A DNA stretch of 64,000 nucleotides from Amphiura filiformis (lineage: Eukaryota; Echinodermata; Ophiuroidea; Amphilepidida; Amphiuridae). The notes under the pieces were generated by a model, which was not told the origin of the DNA, did not search any database, and was given only the letters and a program-made list of their open reading frames with translations. This document shows positions 47,737 through 58,782 of the stretch, piece by piece; position 1 is the stretch's first letter; every line of letters begins with the position of its first letter. The stretch is from NCBI RefSeq assembly GCF_039555335.1, contig NC_092628.1, forward strand, positions 57,771,547 through 57,835,546, written 5' to 3'. The position numbers were made by a program, and so were the translations under genes.

Positions 47737-48347
47737 GTGTCTAAGTTAGTGAATTGTCTTTCATTTTGCCTCACTATTTGCAAATGTGCATGGGTGATAG
47801 GCTCTTGGAACAATATAGTGGCCGGAACTGGTAGGCCTAAAAGGAGGCGCGAGTGTTGGCAGAAATTCGGGATGGCGCTGTTCAGGGGTTCGTATCTCTC
47901 AAGTTTGTCTTAACTTGTTCCAAAAAAATCAAATTTAAATAAAAATGTTATCTTAATTTTAGACATTGGTTTGACTTTTGTTGCAAAGGGTAGAAAAACA
48001 AACTTACTTTGTAAGTGTATTTTCACATGGGACGTTTATTTAGTGGTGTGCGCCCTTGACTTGACCACCCTGAGTTGGCGACGGACTGTGAATAGGCACT
48101 ATTTTTGGTGGCAAAAGTACCGGCAAAGTACATGAGGTACTTCCAGTGCCGATATCGTGGCTGTTTTACCGTGGTTTTTGCCCAGAGTTTCTAATATTTT
48201 CAGACTTAGGTAAGGCAATAAAAACACGTTATTATTATTATAATTTCCTGCTTTATTTTGTGGAATGTGTAATATTTTAAATCATTGAGATTGCATCATT
48301 TTAGTTTTCACAAATTCGCCATGTTCGCATATAGATACAGACTTTTC

Positions 48348-48680
48348 AGGTACATATTTCGAGGTGCATAACAGACACAAAATTTGTGTCATAACAAACA
48401 CCAAATTGGTGTCGATGACCTGACATGCATGCATTCTTTTGTGATGGTCTTTCAATTTGTGCCGAGTGTCCTTGGCAGACTTGACTATGCTTCAGTGGTC
48501 ATGAAAGGATTCAATAGATAACCTCTGCCCCACTAATCCCCAGCTATTGTCTGAAATTGCACCTCGGAAGATATATTATAACAACTCAGTCCCTCAAATG
48601 ATAGTCATATAACGACCAAAAGATAAATGACTGACTATCATTGAGGACTGAGTTCCAGTCTAATGTTCGCATAGTTCACC
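48348..48680. repeat. Direct repeat unit 1 (AGGTACATATTTCGAGG)
   Basis: Repeated at 49039-49712, the second copy carrying a TA MITE. It contains ATGATAGTCAT and its complement, so the unit ends in a small hairpin. Confidence 0.8.
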
Positions 48681-48687
48681 CAGACAT

Positions 48688-49039
48688 AGGGGCATTTCGT
48701 GATCCACAGCCTCATGCCCTCATCCCCCCACTTTTCTCAAAAAAAGTTGATATTTTTATATCACTGGAAACCTCTGGCTACATAATGTTTATGTACAAAA
48801 TATTTCTTGCAGATTATTTCGTTTTGCAAAGATATCGTGAAATTTGAATTTCGTTCTGGTGCACCAGAACGAAATTACAACGTATTGTCTATGGAGCAGT
48901 GTAATACACATAATCATGCATAACTCGCATAAGCGAAAAATCGGAATCAACTGAAATTTTGGGAATAGGCGTTTTTCGTGGATATGTACTGAAAAATGTC
49001 ATAAAAAGAGGATGCTAGGATCACGAAATACTCCTTTAA
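48688..49039. mobile_element. TTAA MITE family 2, second copy
   Basis: Homologous over its length to 42692-43034. TTAA is present on the right (49036-49039) but not on the left, where CATA adjoins GGGGCATTTCGTGATCC. Confidence 0.7.
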
Positions 49040-49712
49040 GGTACATATTTCGAGGAGCATAACAAACACCAAATTGGTGTCGTGTGACCTTTGTCTTTGA
49101 CATGCATGCATTCTTTTGTCGAGAGTGACATGGTCGTTCAATTCGTGCCGAGTGTCCTTGGCAGACTTGACTATGCTTCAGTGGTCATGAAAGGATTCAA
49201 TAGATAACCTCTGCCCCAATAATCCCAAGCTATTGTCTGAAACTGCACCTCGAAAGATGTATCGTAAGAACTCAGTACTCAAATGATAGTCATATACCGT
49301 ATTTCGTCGAATAAACGCCCCCGGGGGCGTTACATTTTCCCAAGGGGGGGCGTTTATTAGAGGTCATTTTTAGCACGAAAATTCCTGTTAAAATCATTAG
49401 GTAAGCTTAAAAGTCACGCTAAAATGACGAACTATGACCTTTTGACACTGACTTTTGGTTCACTTCCGGGTTTCAATCCAGATTTTCGCCAATTATTGCT
49501 GCTACTCGCGACCATGTGAGCAACTTGGTAAGCTTACTACACAAGATAGCATGGAAATATCAGAATTTTTGAAACATCTTGGATGAAAAAAGTGGTGGGG
49601 GGCGTTTATTTGAGGGGGGGGGCAACTATTTGTGAAATACGGTAATGACCAAAAGATAAATGACTGACTATCATTGAGGACTGAGTTCGCAGATCTATAG
49701 TTCACCACTATA
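49039..49712. repeat. Direct repeat unit 2, interrupted by MITE
   Basis: Copy of 48348-48680 with the insertion 49297-49642. Confidence 0.8.
49297..49642. mobile_element. TA-flanked MITE CCGTATTTCGTCG, copy 1
   Basis: TA at 49295-49296 and 49643-49644. Ends CCGTATTTCGTCGAATAAAC and GTGAAATACGG. The unoccupied site is present in the tandem copy near 48606 (CATATAACGACC). Interior GGGGGCGTTTATT in both directions. Confidence 0.85.
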
Positions 49713-49727
49713 TGTGGGAAATACAAC

Positions 49728-50379
49728 CAGGGGCGTAGCCAGCTTTCTTGGTCAGGGGGGGCAAAATAAAATTTTGGTGGCACAGACGAAAAAAATTGCA
49801 GTTGCATCATACAATACATACCGTATTTCGTCGAATAGTCGCCCCCCCTCAAATAAACGCCCCCACCACTTTTTTCAACCAAGATGTTTCAAAAATTCCG
49901 ATATTTCCATGCTATCTTGTGTAGTAAGCTTACCAAGTTGCTCACATGGTCGCGAGAACAGCAATAAATGGTGATCCGAACCCGGAAGTGAACCAAAAGT
50001 CAGTGTCAAAAGGTCATAGTTCGTCTTTTTAGCGTGACTTTTAAGCTTACCTAATGATTTTAACGGGAATTTTCGTGCTAAAATGACCTCTAATAAACGC
50101 CCCCCCTTGGGAAAATGTAACGCCCCCGGGGGCGTTTATTCGACGAAATACGGTAGACACTGTATGTCTTAGAGCTTCCCGAAAAGGGCCTTATTGGGAT
50201 GATGTGTGCGCGTATTTTACACTATTTTGGCCCTGAATTTTGCTAGAAAAGGGGCTCCTTGCCCTTTTTCTTTTCCTCTGCCCTCCTGATTTTCTCTTTC
50301 ATTTTTTGTCAGAGGGGCACTTTTTCTTTCATTTTTTTGTTAGGGGTGGCACTCCCCCCCCCCACTGGCTACGCTACTG
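49728..50379. mobile_element. hAT-like MITE hosting a nested TA MITE
   Basis: The 8 bp duplication AATACAAC is at 49720-49727 and 50380-50387; ends CAGGGGCGTAGCCAG and CTGGCTACGCTACTG. The nested element is 49821-50153. Confidence 0.85.
49821..50153. mobile_element. TA-flanked MITE CCGTATTTCGTCG, copy 2 (inverted)
   Basis: TA at 49819-49820 and 50154-50155. Same family as 49297-49642, in the opposite orientation. Confidence 0.85.
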
Positions 50380-50387
50380 AATACAAC

Positions 50388-52576
50388 CAATACAAGATAC
50401 AACCGAACAGGCTTTTCCATACAGTGAACAATAAACAAGAAATGGAATCCAATGTTAACATATCTGCACAAGCGACTGATAGCCTATCATTAGTATTGAT
50501 GCTTTCAGGCTTTAAATGATAGCAAGAAATGGAAATCGCCCCAAAGGAAAGATTTTAATCGTGAAATTGATCGCCACATCTTATGGATTCACATTATCCT
50601 CCGGCGGAACTGTCAAACTGTCAATTACAACGTCTACTAGCATGCGCATATTTTGGGGGGGGGCGGCAAAAACGAAGGGGGCGGCAAAACGAATTAGCAA
50701 ATAAAAAAGGTTGCTTTGAGGGCGCTAGTGCCTAAAATCCTTTTTTTTTTTTTTTTTTTTGCTCTTCACTTTTTCAAAGCGACCGTGAAAAAATTGGGTC
50801 AACCTTTTCGGGCTGTTAAAGAAGGGCGGCAAAATTGTTTCTTCTTCAGCCCCGGGTTGGGGGCCACGATGCGCCACTGACTAGTGGACTGGTTTTAAAT
50901 CACTCTCATCAAACTATAATCAAAACAGTAAACTACAATTTTATCCAAAAAATTAACAGAAGAAATACTAAATATTGCTTAGTTTCAATGATGCTTACCG
51001 ATCGAGTCGCCTTGATGGTGTATTTCCGATCATTTTGCAACGTGGTTGAAAAATATTTCCAAGACGCGAGTATCGCCATTAGGCATGGCCCGGTAACCTG
51101 GATAAAATTTAACGCAATCAATCGTCCAATCCTAGTTCACCTGAGTGATCACGTGGTTTGCCGAATGAAGCCGAATGAACGGTATCGGTGTCGGAACAAG
51201 GATTGTTACTTGTAAACAAATCGTTACGAAGGCAAGTTTCAAGAAATTAAATTTACGATCTTTTGATAATTAGTTAGGGATCGTTTTATTTTAAAGGCCC
51301 TTTCAGTGATTTCACAGGAACATTAAAAAAAATGGAAATTTGTCAGAGTTGCTTAGAAATAAAGAATAAGTCTACAGAATTTCATTAAACCACTTTTCCC
51401 CTGAATACATCAACAAATTAGTCAAAAACAGAAGTTTTAGAAAGGTTTTCTACTTCAACTCCGATCGACTCGAGAAAATCGAGATTGTCGTACAGTGCGC
51501 CACCAATCGACTGGAAAAACTTCCTAGTCCAGTGTTTCTAACACGGGGAAGTAGAGTCTAAATTGATTAAACAGGCGCTTAATTTTTGTAGTAGAAAACA
51601 AAATAAGCAATTAAAGGTCACCGAGGCAAACTAACGGTCAATTCAAATATGAAAAACAGTTAAAATTGTGTATTTTGTTTAAAATAGTAGCTACTGATGT
51701 AATAAGTAGTAGAAACAATACGCAACGCAGCGTGTTGAGTACAGTGGAGAGTGAGCTTCTCGATCTCGAGTCGGACTTTTGTACTGTCAGTATCAAAAGT
51801 CCAGAATCAGGCAAATGCTTTATTTTGTCTAAAATACACGGCTTTCGACCGAACCACTAGCAGGCTATGTTAGCACATCTATGCCAATTACAAAGGTACC
51901 AAAATCTGAATTTTGATGATTTTTACGATCGTCCGGATGAGCAAATCACTGAATGGGCCTTTAACCTCTGGCATGAGACATTGAGAATGTGGGTTAAAGA
52001 TAAGCCACTCTGTGTTCTCATTTTGCAACTAAAATAGGCTTCTCATAAAGCTTAAATTTGCGGGCCAATTTATGCTGGCCATCCATGTATTTGAAACATG
52101 GCGGATATACCAAGCACCCTCACTACGTTCGGGTCTGTGAGGGTGCTCGACCAGGCATAGTTCACCACGTAAACTTGAATACATGCATGGCTCAAAATTC
52201 GGACCGCTCGCTAATAATATCAGTTTGTGATTGTGAATGAGGACATCGTATAAGTTCCTTGTACTAATGTTCGCAGGTGAATTCAAATTGTTCATGGAAC
52301 CACATCTGCAGTGGCGTAACTAGACATTTTCATTTGGGGGGGCAAGCGGGGGAAAACATAATAAATGAGGGGGCAGGAATCCAGCACCTTTTGGCAACAA
52401 AAGAAGTTTATGGTACAAATGCGCCCGAAAATTTTTGGCATATTGAAGCTAAACTGGTGATATTTATTATGGTAAAAAAGTGGAATAAATGCACGCGAAG
52501 CGCACAAAAATGTGTGTTTTTCATGGACTGTCTTTTGGAATTTGCAGGCAAGCATTAAATAGCTCTTCTAGAGCCT
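50388..52576. other. Interval without recognised gene
   Basis: Contains GGGGGCGGCAAAAACGAAGG repeats (50655-50700; related to 19310-19380), a T run of about 22 at 50739-50760, and a left hAT-type end CAGTGGCGTAACTAG at 52314 with no matching right end found. Open frames up to 126 codons (50835-51215) show no domain. Confidence 0.45.
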
Positions 52577-53038
52577 TTAAGGTACTACACCCCTGCCTAT
52601 TTTTGCATTTTTTTGTTGCATTTTTCTTAAAAATTATAGCGCATTGGGGACAAGTAAGATATGTATATTATAGGGGCAAGGACTACAACTACTTGTGATG
52701 TGCCCTGAGTAATTTGATTTAATTTAATTATTTAACTTTGTTTACAAGCTGAAAGTATTTCATGAGATGGGAAACCCCTTATGCGTGCAAGATAATGGTG
52801 TGGAAAGTCGTTTTGGAATTCCCCAAATTATTGTAAACAAAGTCAGAGCTATGTTTGGAACTTGGAAAGCCCCAGTTCATTATTGCACCATCAGGAAAAC
52901 CCCCCAGGAAGTGATGTAATGTGAAAGGTGAATGTGTATAATTAATATTGGGAAATCTCAAGATTGCAGCAATGTTGTGAAAATGTGATTGTAGTAATGG
53001 TTTATTAATAGATGATGGGTTTTTTGCATGAGTACTGA

Positions 53039-53046
53039 TATAAAAA
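53039..53046 (+). promoter_or_regulatory. Putative LTR TATA box
   Basis: TATAAAAA in the LTR, about 345 bp from its start. The position suits a U3 promoter. Inference from motif only. Confidence 0.45.
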
Positions 53047-53608
53047 GCTGGAGGCTTTTGTGGGACTTTACAGAATGCCATGGGAGATTGAGATATTCCA
53101 CATGTGTGTGATGGTCTTCGTGCTTCAAAAAAGGAGTACATTTTAACCAGTTTATATAGCCAATAATTGAGCTAATTTTAATACAGCAACGAAGAAGACA
53201 GCGAGCACACAAAAGTGCTCTTCCTCATCAAAGGATTAAAAGTTCTTCTGTCAAATTGCTGGAGTTTGCTGGGTTTGTGAAGGCCACCCATCTGTCAAAA
53301 ACAGCGGAGCTGTGTTAAAGAAACCTGTTCCCTGGAAAAAGAGTGATTGGTGAAAGAAACACCATTTTTGGAGAAAGCAGAGCAAAGAGATATATTGCGG
53401 AGAAAGCAGCTCAAGGAGATATATTTGTGGAGATAGCAGCGCAAAGGAGATATGAGGATTTTATGTGCAAGGATTTATAAATGCAAGTGTACAATGGACT
53501 TCGCTGATTTTCGCAGAACAAGTGAATAAGGATATTACATCAGTCGTCCAGAACATTGCAAGAACTCTAGAATCACCAACAACAAGACCGCTGGTTAAGT
53601 ACCGATAT

Positions 53609-53614
53609 AATAAA
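53609..53614 (+). promoter_or_regulatory. Putative LTR polyadenylation signal
   Basis: AATAAA downstream of the TATA box; the same signal at the equivalent place in the 3' LTR would end the transcript. Confidence 0.4.
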
Positions 53615-53790
53615 ACTGATTGTGTGATTTTATTGTAATTGTTGTTATATGTACCAAGCATACTCTATTTTCAATTAAAGACTTAGATTTGTTAGCTTAA
53701 AAATCAAACAGTGTATTTGTGTTGTGCATTCGTGTGAGTTCGGGTAAAAGGTGATTTTGGCCTTGAGTCAAGTGGGACTCGTAACAAAAT

Positions 53791-53808
53791 TGGGGGCTCG
53801 TCCGGGAA
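53791..53808 (+). other. Primer-binding site, tRNA-Pro type
   Basis: TGGGGGCTCGTCCGGGAA starts 4 bases after the LTR. It matches the tRNA-Pro primer sites known from retroviruses except at the last base. Confidence 0.85.
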
Positions 53809-53866
53809 ATACACTGTAAAAAAAAGTTGACATTAATATACTGAGTCTTGAAAGTGAAAGTACAGT

Positions 53867-54145
53867 ATGGCAGAGTTCAAAGCAGAAGAGTTTCTTGAAA
53901 CTATAGATTGGGAGAAGTTTGATAAGTTGAAGAAACCTGATTTATTAGCATTTGCAAAATACTATGAATTGGATGTAAAGCAAGCCAACAGAAAACAAAT
54001 AATCAAAAATGCCTTGATCGAAGTTTTGGTTGATGAAGAGTATTTTGAGGAATCCATTTTGGACAAGAGAAAAGAGGTCAAAACTGAAATCGGGGATGCA
54101 GTTAAGTTGAAAGAACTAGAAGTTCAGGTGGAAATGGAAAAATGA
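53867..54145 (+). pseudogene. LTR element gag, N-terminus (frameshifted)
   Basis: Starts at an ATG 58 bases behind the primer site; 92 codons, with KPDLLAFAKYYELDVKQANR resembling a SAP/helix-rich N-terminal gag region. The frame ends in an A run (GAAAAATGA at 54138), a one-base indel; gag continues at 54142 in another frame. Confidence 0.75.
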
Positions 54146-56202
54146 AAATGCAATTGCAGTTGGACATGCAAAAGCTAGATATGCAAAATAAAGAAAAACA
54201 AGAAAGATTAGATATGGAAAATAAAGAAAGACAAGAAAGACTAGACATGGAAAACAAAAAACTAGAAATGGAAGAAAAAGCACGCCAAGAAAAGATGGCG
54301 CTTGAGCACCACAAATTAGAAACAGAAGAAAAGGAAAAGATAGCAAAATTGGAACTTGAAAAACAAAAATTGGATATGGAAGAAAAGGAAAAACTAGCTA
54401 AGATTCAAATGGAAGCACATTTGAAAGAAAAAGAAATTGAGTTTGAACAAGAGAAGTTAGCAAAACTAGGTGACAAATACTCATCAAGTTTCTCCTCAAA
54501 GTCAAAGTCAGGGTTTGATGTTACAAAGTATGTAAAGCTTGTGCCTAAATTCAAAGAGAAAGAAGTTGACGAGTACTTTCAACATTTTGAAAAGGTAGCT
54601 ACAAATTTGAAATGGCCTCCAGAGCATTGGACCCTACATGTACTGTTACAAAGTAGTTTTGTGGGGAAGGCCAGGGAGACTTACTCAGCTCTACCAATAG
54701 AGAAGTGTAATGATTATGAAGAAGTCAAACAAGCAGTCCTTAAGGCCTATGAGCTGGTGCCTGAAGCATACAGACAAAAGTTCAGAGATTCAAGAAAGCA
54801 AGCAGATCAAACCCATGTAGAATTTGCTAGAGTAAAAGAACAAATGTTTGACAGATGGCTTGGGTCAAAAGAAGTCAAGGATGATTTCGGCCAACTTAAG
54901 CAATTAGTTCTTATAGAAGAGTTCAAGAAATGTGTCCACGTTGACATTAAAACCCATTTGGATGAAAGCGCTAGCAAAATTAAGACACTAAATGAGGCGG
55001 CGACAATGGCGGACGACTATGGCTTAACTCACAAATTGAATGGGAGTAAATTTAGTCATAACAGAAGTTATTCAAACAGGTTCAGCCATAACCAACCTAG
55101 AGCAAATCAGGGTGGTACACAAGAAGTGAAACCTCAGTCTAATTCACAGCATAGTGCTGGTGGTAGAGGGACCCCAGGGAGTTCAGGTAACAGAGCAAAA
55201 TTTGGGACTGAATTTAAAGCCAAAGTAACTTGTACTCATTGTAAGAGACCAGGGCATACGATGACCCAGTGTTATTTCTTAAAAGGCATACAAGATGCAC
55301 AAAAACAGCAGCAAACTGCTAGTAATACTGTAGGATGTGCAGTGTCACTTGGGTCAAAGAAACAAGTCAGTCAAATCAAGAAACAAGAATTCCCACAAAA
55401 GGGAGGTGAGACAGACAAGGTGTGTGAAGAATTTGAACCATTTGTGTTAGAGGGAGTAGTATCACTTGGTGATAATGGTAGTCCAAAGCCCATTAAGATT
55501 GTGCGAGATACGTGTTGTGCACGGTCTATGATTCTGGAAGGAACTTTGCCCTTTAATGAGGATAGTTCAGCAGGTAATGCTTTGATCCAGGGTATTGGGA
55601 TGGAAATAATTCGTGTACCTCTCCACAAAATTAACTTGACATCTGACTTGGTTTCTGGTCCTGTAACCATAGGAGTTAGACATGAATTGCCAGTCAAAGG
55701 AGTGTCCATGTTGCTAGGAAATGATTTGGCAGGGGGGAAGGATTTTCCTGACCCAATAGTCACAGATAAGCCCTGTATACAGGATGATAATAGTGAGGAA
55801 GAGGAGATATTTCCTGCATGTGCAGTGACACGGGCAATGAGTAAGAGAGCCTCATTAGAAACAATTGAGGACAACCAAATTGATGACTTAGGCTACAATT
55901 TGGAAGACACATTTGTGTCAAAGTTGAATGAGAAAGAAGATAAACTTCCTTCTCCTGGGGATAAAAATACCCCTAAAGATGAAACAGCCTCTGAGCATGA
56001 ACAAATTGGGGAAACCATGAAAGACCCATTAAGTCATGACAAGCTAATTCTGGAGCAACAAAATGACCCAGAACTCAAAGAAATCAATCAAAGGGCATTG
56101 ACCCTAGAAGAAGCAGAACAAAATTCTGTGTGTTTTTACAAACAAGATGGTGTGCTAATGAGAAAATGGCGTCCACCTGATGTACCTGCCGATGAAGAGT
56201 AG
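54142..56202 (+). pseudogene. LTR element gag capsid, zinc knuckle and protease
   Basis: 686 codons. Residues 1-115 are a charged coiled coil (Lys/Glu repeats around MENKERQERL). Capsid at about 130-300, with LVPEAYRQKFR and LVLIEEFKKCVH, resembling the Gmr1-like capsid from which vertebrate SCAN domains derive. Zinc knuckle CTHCKRPGHTMTQC near residue 363. Retropepsin-like region at about 450-535: VRDTCCARSMI keeps the catalytic Asp-Thr but has Cys where Gly is usual; GNDLAGG ends the domain. The frame stops at 56202 at a deletion into integrase. Confidence 0.85.
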
Positions 56203-56681
56203 GCCCCCTACCAAAGACTAAGTCAGGTAATCAATACCTTCTGACAATTATGTGCGCGTCAACACGCTTTCCTGAAGCCATACCTTTGAGAAATATTAAA
56301 GCAGTGACTATAGTGAAAGCTTTAACCAAGTTCTTCACATTTGTGGGGCTCCCCAAGTCCATACAGTCAGATCAAGGATCAAACTTTACTTCTGGAGTAT
56401 TTCAGCAGGTCATGTATCAATTAGGTATAGAACAGTATACCTCAAGTGCTTACCATCCAGAATCACAAGGTGCACTAGAAAGGTTTCACCAAACAATGAA
56501 AAACATGATCAGAACATACTGTTTGGAATTTCAGAGGGACTGGGATGAGGGAGTACACTTGTTGTTGTTTGCTGCTAGGGAAGCTGTTCAGGAAACTTTG
56601 GGATTTAGTCCTTTTGAGTTAGTGTTTGGACACACAGTGCGCTGGGCCCTTAAAGTTGTTGAAAGAAAAGTGGCTCAATGA
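56203..56681 (+). pseudogene. LTR element integrase, truncated core
   Basis: The frame around the ATG at 56250 carries the DDE core from its first beta strands: IQSDQGSNF (second Asp) and SSAYHPESQGALERFHQ (Glu). The zinc-binding HHCC domain and the first catalytic Asp are missing, consistent with an internal deletion at about 56200. The frame is lost near 56640 and passes to 56626-57006. Inactive as written. Confidence 0.85.
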
Positions 56682-57006
56682 GAAATCAGATATCAATTTG
56701 TTGGATTATGTCTCCAATTTTAAGCATAGGCTTAACAGAGTAACTGATATTGCCAAAGAAAACTTGAAACAGGGTCAGGCCAAAATGAAACAATGGTATG
56801 ATAAACATGCCAAAGAGAGAGTGTTCAAACCAGGTGACAAAGTTCTAGTACTGTTTCCAATTCCAGGACACCCATTACAAGCCAGATATCATGGCCCATG
56901 TGAAGTAGAGTCAAAAGTGGGTGAAGTAGATTATATTATCAAGACTCCTGGTAGAGCGCAAGAGCAGGCAGTTATGCCACATAAATATGCTCAAAGAGTA
57001 TGTTGA
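56626..57006 (+). pseudogene. LTR element integrase C-terminal domain
   Basis: Encodes KQWYDKHAKERVFKPGDKVL followed by LFPIPGHPLQARYHGPCEVE, the GPY/F-like DNA-binding C-terminal domain of gypsy integrases. Overlaps the core frame by about 55 bases and is read in another frame, so a one-base indel lies near 56640. Confidence 0.85.
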
Positions 57007-58609
57007 AAGAAGTGACAGTGGCATTCCAAAACCTGTGTGTACAGTAAAACATGCTGATAATGTAGACAAACATGCCGATGTAGACAAAATCGCCAATGTA
57101 GACAAGAGTAAAGATGACAATTCTGATGTCACATTTGACCAGGATAAAGAGCTGGAGCACAAAGAGTATAATGTAAAATTGAACAATTCTGATGTGCTCA
57201 CTAATTTGGACTCAAAGTTAGGTCATCTTTCTCAAGATCAACAAAGTCAAATTGCAAATTTGATTCACAAATTTGACAATATATTTCCTGATACGCCAAG
57301 TAGAACAAATGCTGCATTTCATGGCGTAGATGTTGGTGATACAAAACCAATCAAGCAGCATCCTTACAGAGTCAATCCATTGAAAATGGAACATCTCAAG
57401 AATGAGATCAATTATATGCTAGACAATGATATCATACATGTAGAACCAAGTAGTAGTGAATGGAGTTCACCGTGTATACTTGTTCCCAAGCCTGATGGTT
57501 CATACCGATTGGTCATGAACATGAGAGCTGCAAATGTTCATTCAAAGACAGACTCGTACCCAATTCCAAGAATTGATGATTGCATAGACAAAATTGGGAA
57601 TGCAAAATTTGTTAGCAAATTTGATCTTTTGAAAGGGTACTGGCAGGTTCCACTCACAGACCATGCCAAAGAGATTTCTGCTTTTTGTACACCATTTGGT
57701 CTTTACCAGTACAAAGTTATGCCATTCGGTTTGAAGAACGCCCCAGCAACATTTCAGAGAATGGTGAACCAAATTGTGGCAGACATAGAGGGATGTGAAG
57801 CGTATGTAGATGATTTGATTGTTTACAGTCAAACTTGGGAACAACACATGGAACAACTCCATCAATTGTTTGAGAAGCTGTCTGAAGTACAATTGACAGT
57901 CAATCTGGTAAAAAGTGAGTTTTGCCATGCCACAGTCACATACTTAGGATATGTTGTAGGTCAAGGTCAGGTGAAACCTATCAAAGCCAAAGTGGAAGCA
58001 ATTGAGCAATACCCCACACCTGTAAACAAGAAGGCACTCATGAGATTTCTAGGAATGGTTGGCTATTATAGAAAGTTCTGTCCAAACTTTTCAGAGATAG
58101 CAAGTCCTTTGACTGATTTGTTGAAGAAAGATGCAAAATTCATTTGGTCAGAACAATGTGAAAATGCTTTTCACAAAGTCAAATCAATACTCATGAGTTC
58201 ACCAGTGCTTACTGCACCTGATTTTCAGAAGCAGTTCAAGTTGACTGTTGATGCCAGTGACATAGGCTGTGGAGGTGTTGTGATGCAAGAGGGTGAAGAT
58301 CAAATAGATCACCCCATTTGTTACTTTTCAAGGAAATTCAACAAGCACCAGAGAAATTACTCCACAATTGAGAAGGAGTGTCTAGCATTGCTATTGGCAT
58401 TGCTACATTTTGATGTGTATTTGGGTACCACAGTATACCCTGTGCTTGTTTTCACAGATCACAATCCCCTCTCCTTCATCAACAGGATGAAGAACAAAAA
58501 CCAAAGACTGGTGAGGTGGAGTTTGACCTTGCAAGAGTACAATCTGGACATCAAACATATTAAGGGAAAAGACAATGTAATGGCTGATGCCCTGTCCAGA
58601 ATTGCATAA
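56987..58609 (+). pseudogene. LTR element reverse transcriptase and RNase H
   Basis: 540 codons, open throughout. RT at about residues 130-330: FVSKFDLLKGYWQVPL (motif A), MPFGLKNAPATFQRMV (motif B), YVDDLIVYS (motif C catalytic YVDD), LGYVVGQG. RNase H at about 400-535: LTVDASDIGCGGVV, STIEKECLAL, FTDHNPL, KGKDNVMADALSR. It follows integrase and is in a different frame, with a shift near 56980. It ends the coding region; 160 bp of non-coding sequence leads to the polypurine tract. Confidence 0.95.
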
Positions 58610-58771
58610 AAGGGCTGATAAACAAAAATTTCCTTTAAAAGGGAAGTTGTGTGTGACAAGTAGTCACTGTGTATGATGAGTTAAATACTCAAAGTTGATA
58701 ATATGTTGAAGTTGATGTAAAAGAAGAAAACATTTAAGAAAGTTTTCATTACATTCTAACTTTCTTATTTT

Positions 58772-58782
58772 AAGGGGGAGGG
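58772..58782 (+). other. Polypurine tract
   Basis: AAGGGGGAGGG immediately before the 3' LTR; primes plus-strand synthesis. Confidence 0.85.

Larger units (their letters stand above)
43741..48292. repeat. Paralogous block B
   Basis: Compact copy of block A (1-19105) with preserved order. It has its own later insertions: a hAT MITE (44734-44896), an unrelated stretch in the minisatellite (45376-46780) and a TTAA MITE (47271-47736). No host gene seen. Confidence 0.8.
52694..53786 (+). repeat. 5' LTR (1093 bp)
   Basis: Begins TGTGATGTGCC, ends CGTAACA (TG...CA). Differs from the 3' LTR at about eight places by eye. It contains three tandem copies of a roughly 30 bp motif GGAGAAAGCAGAGCAAAGAG (53353-53450). 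Confidence 0.95.

Noticed and set aside
50835-51215. 126-codon open frame
   Set aside because: No recognisable domain, no splice context and no copy elsewhere in the window; its length is compatible with chance.
52779-53141. 120-codon minus-strand frame, repeated at 58868-59230
   Set aside because: It lies inside both LTRs and is conserved only because the LTRs are. No domain, and antisense to the element.
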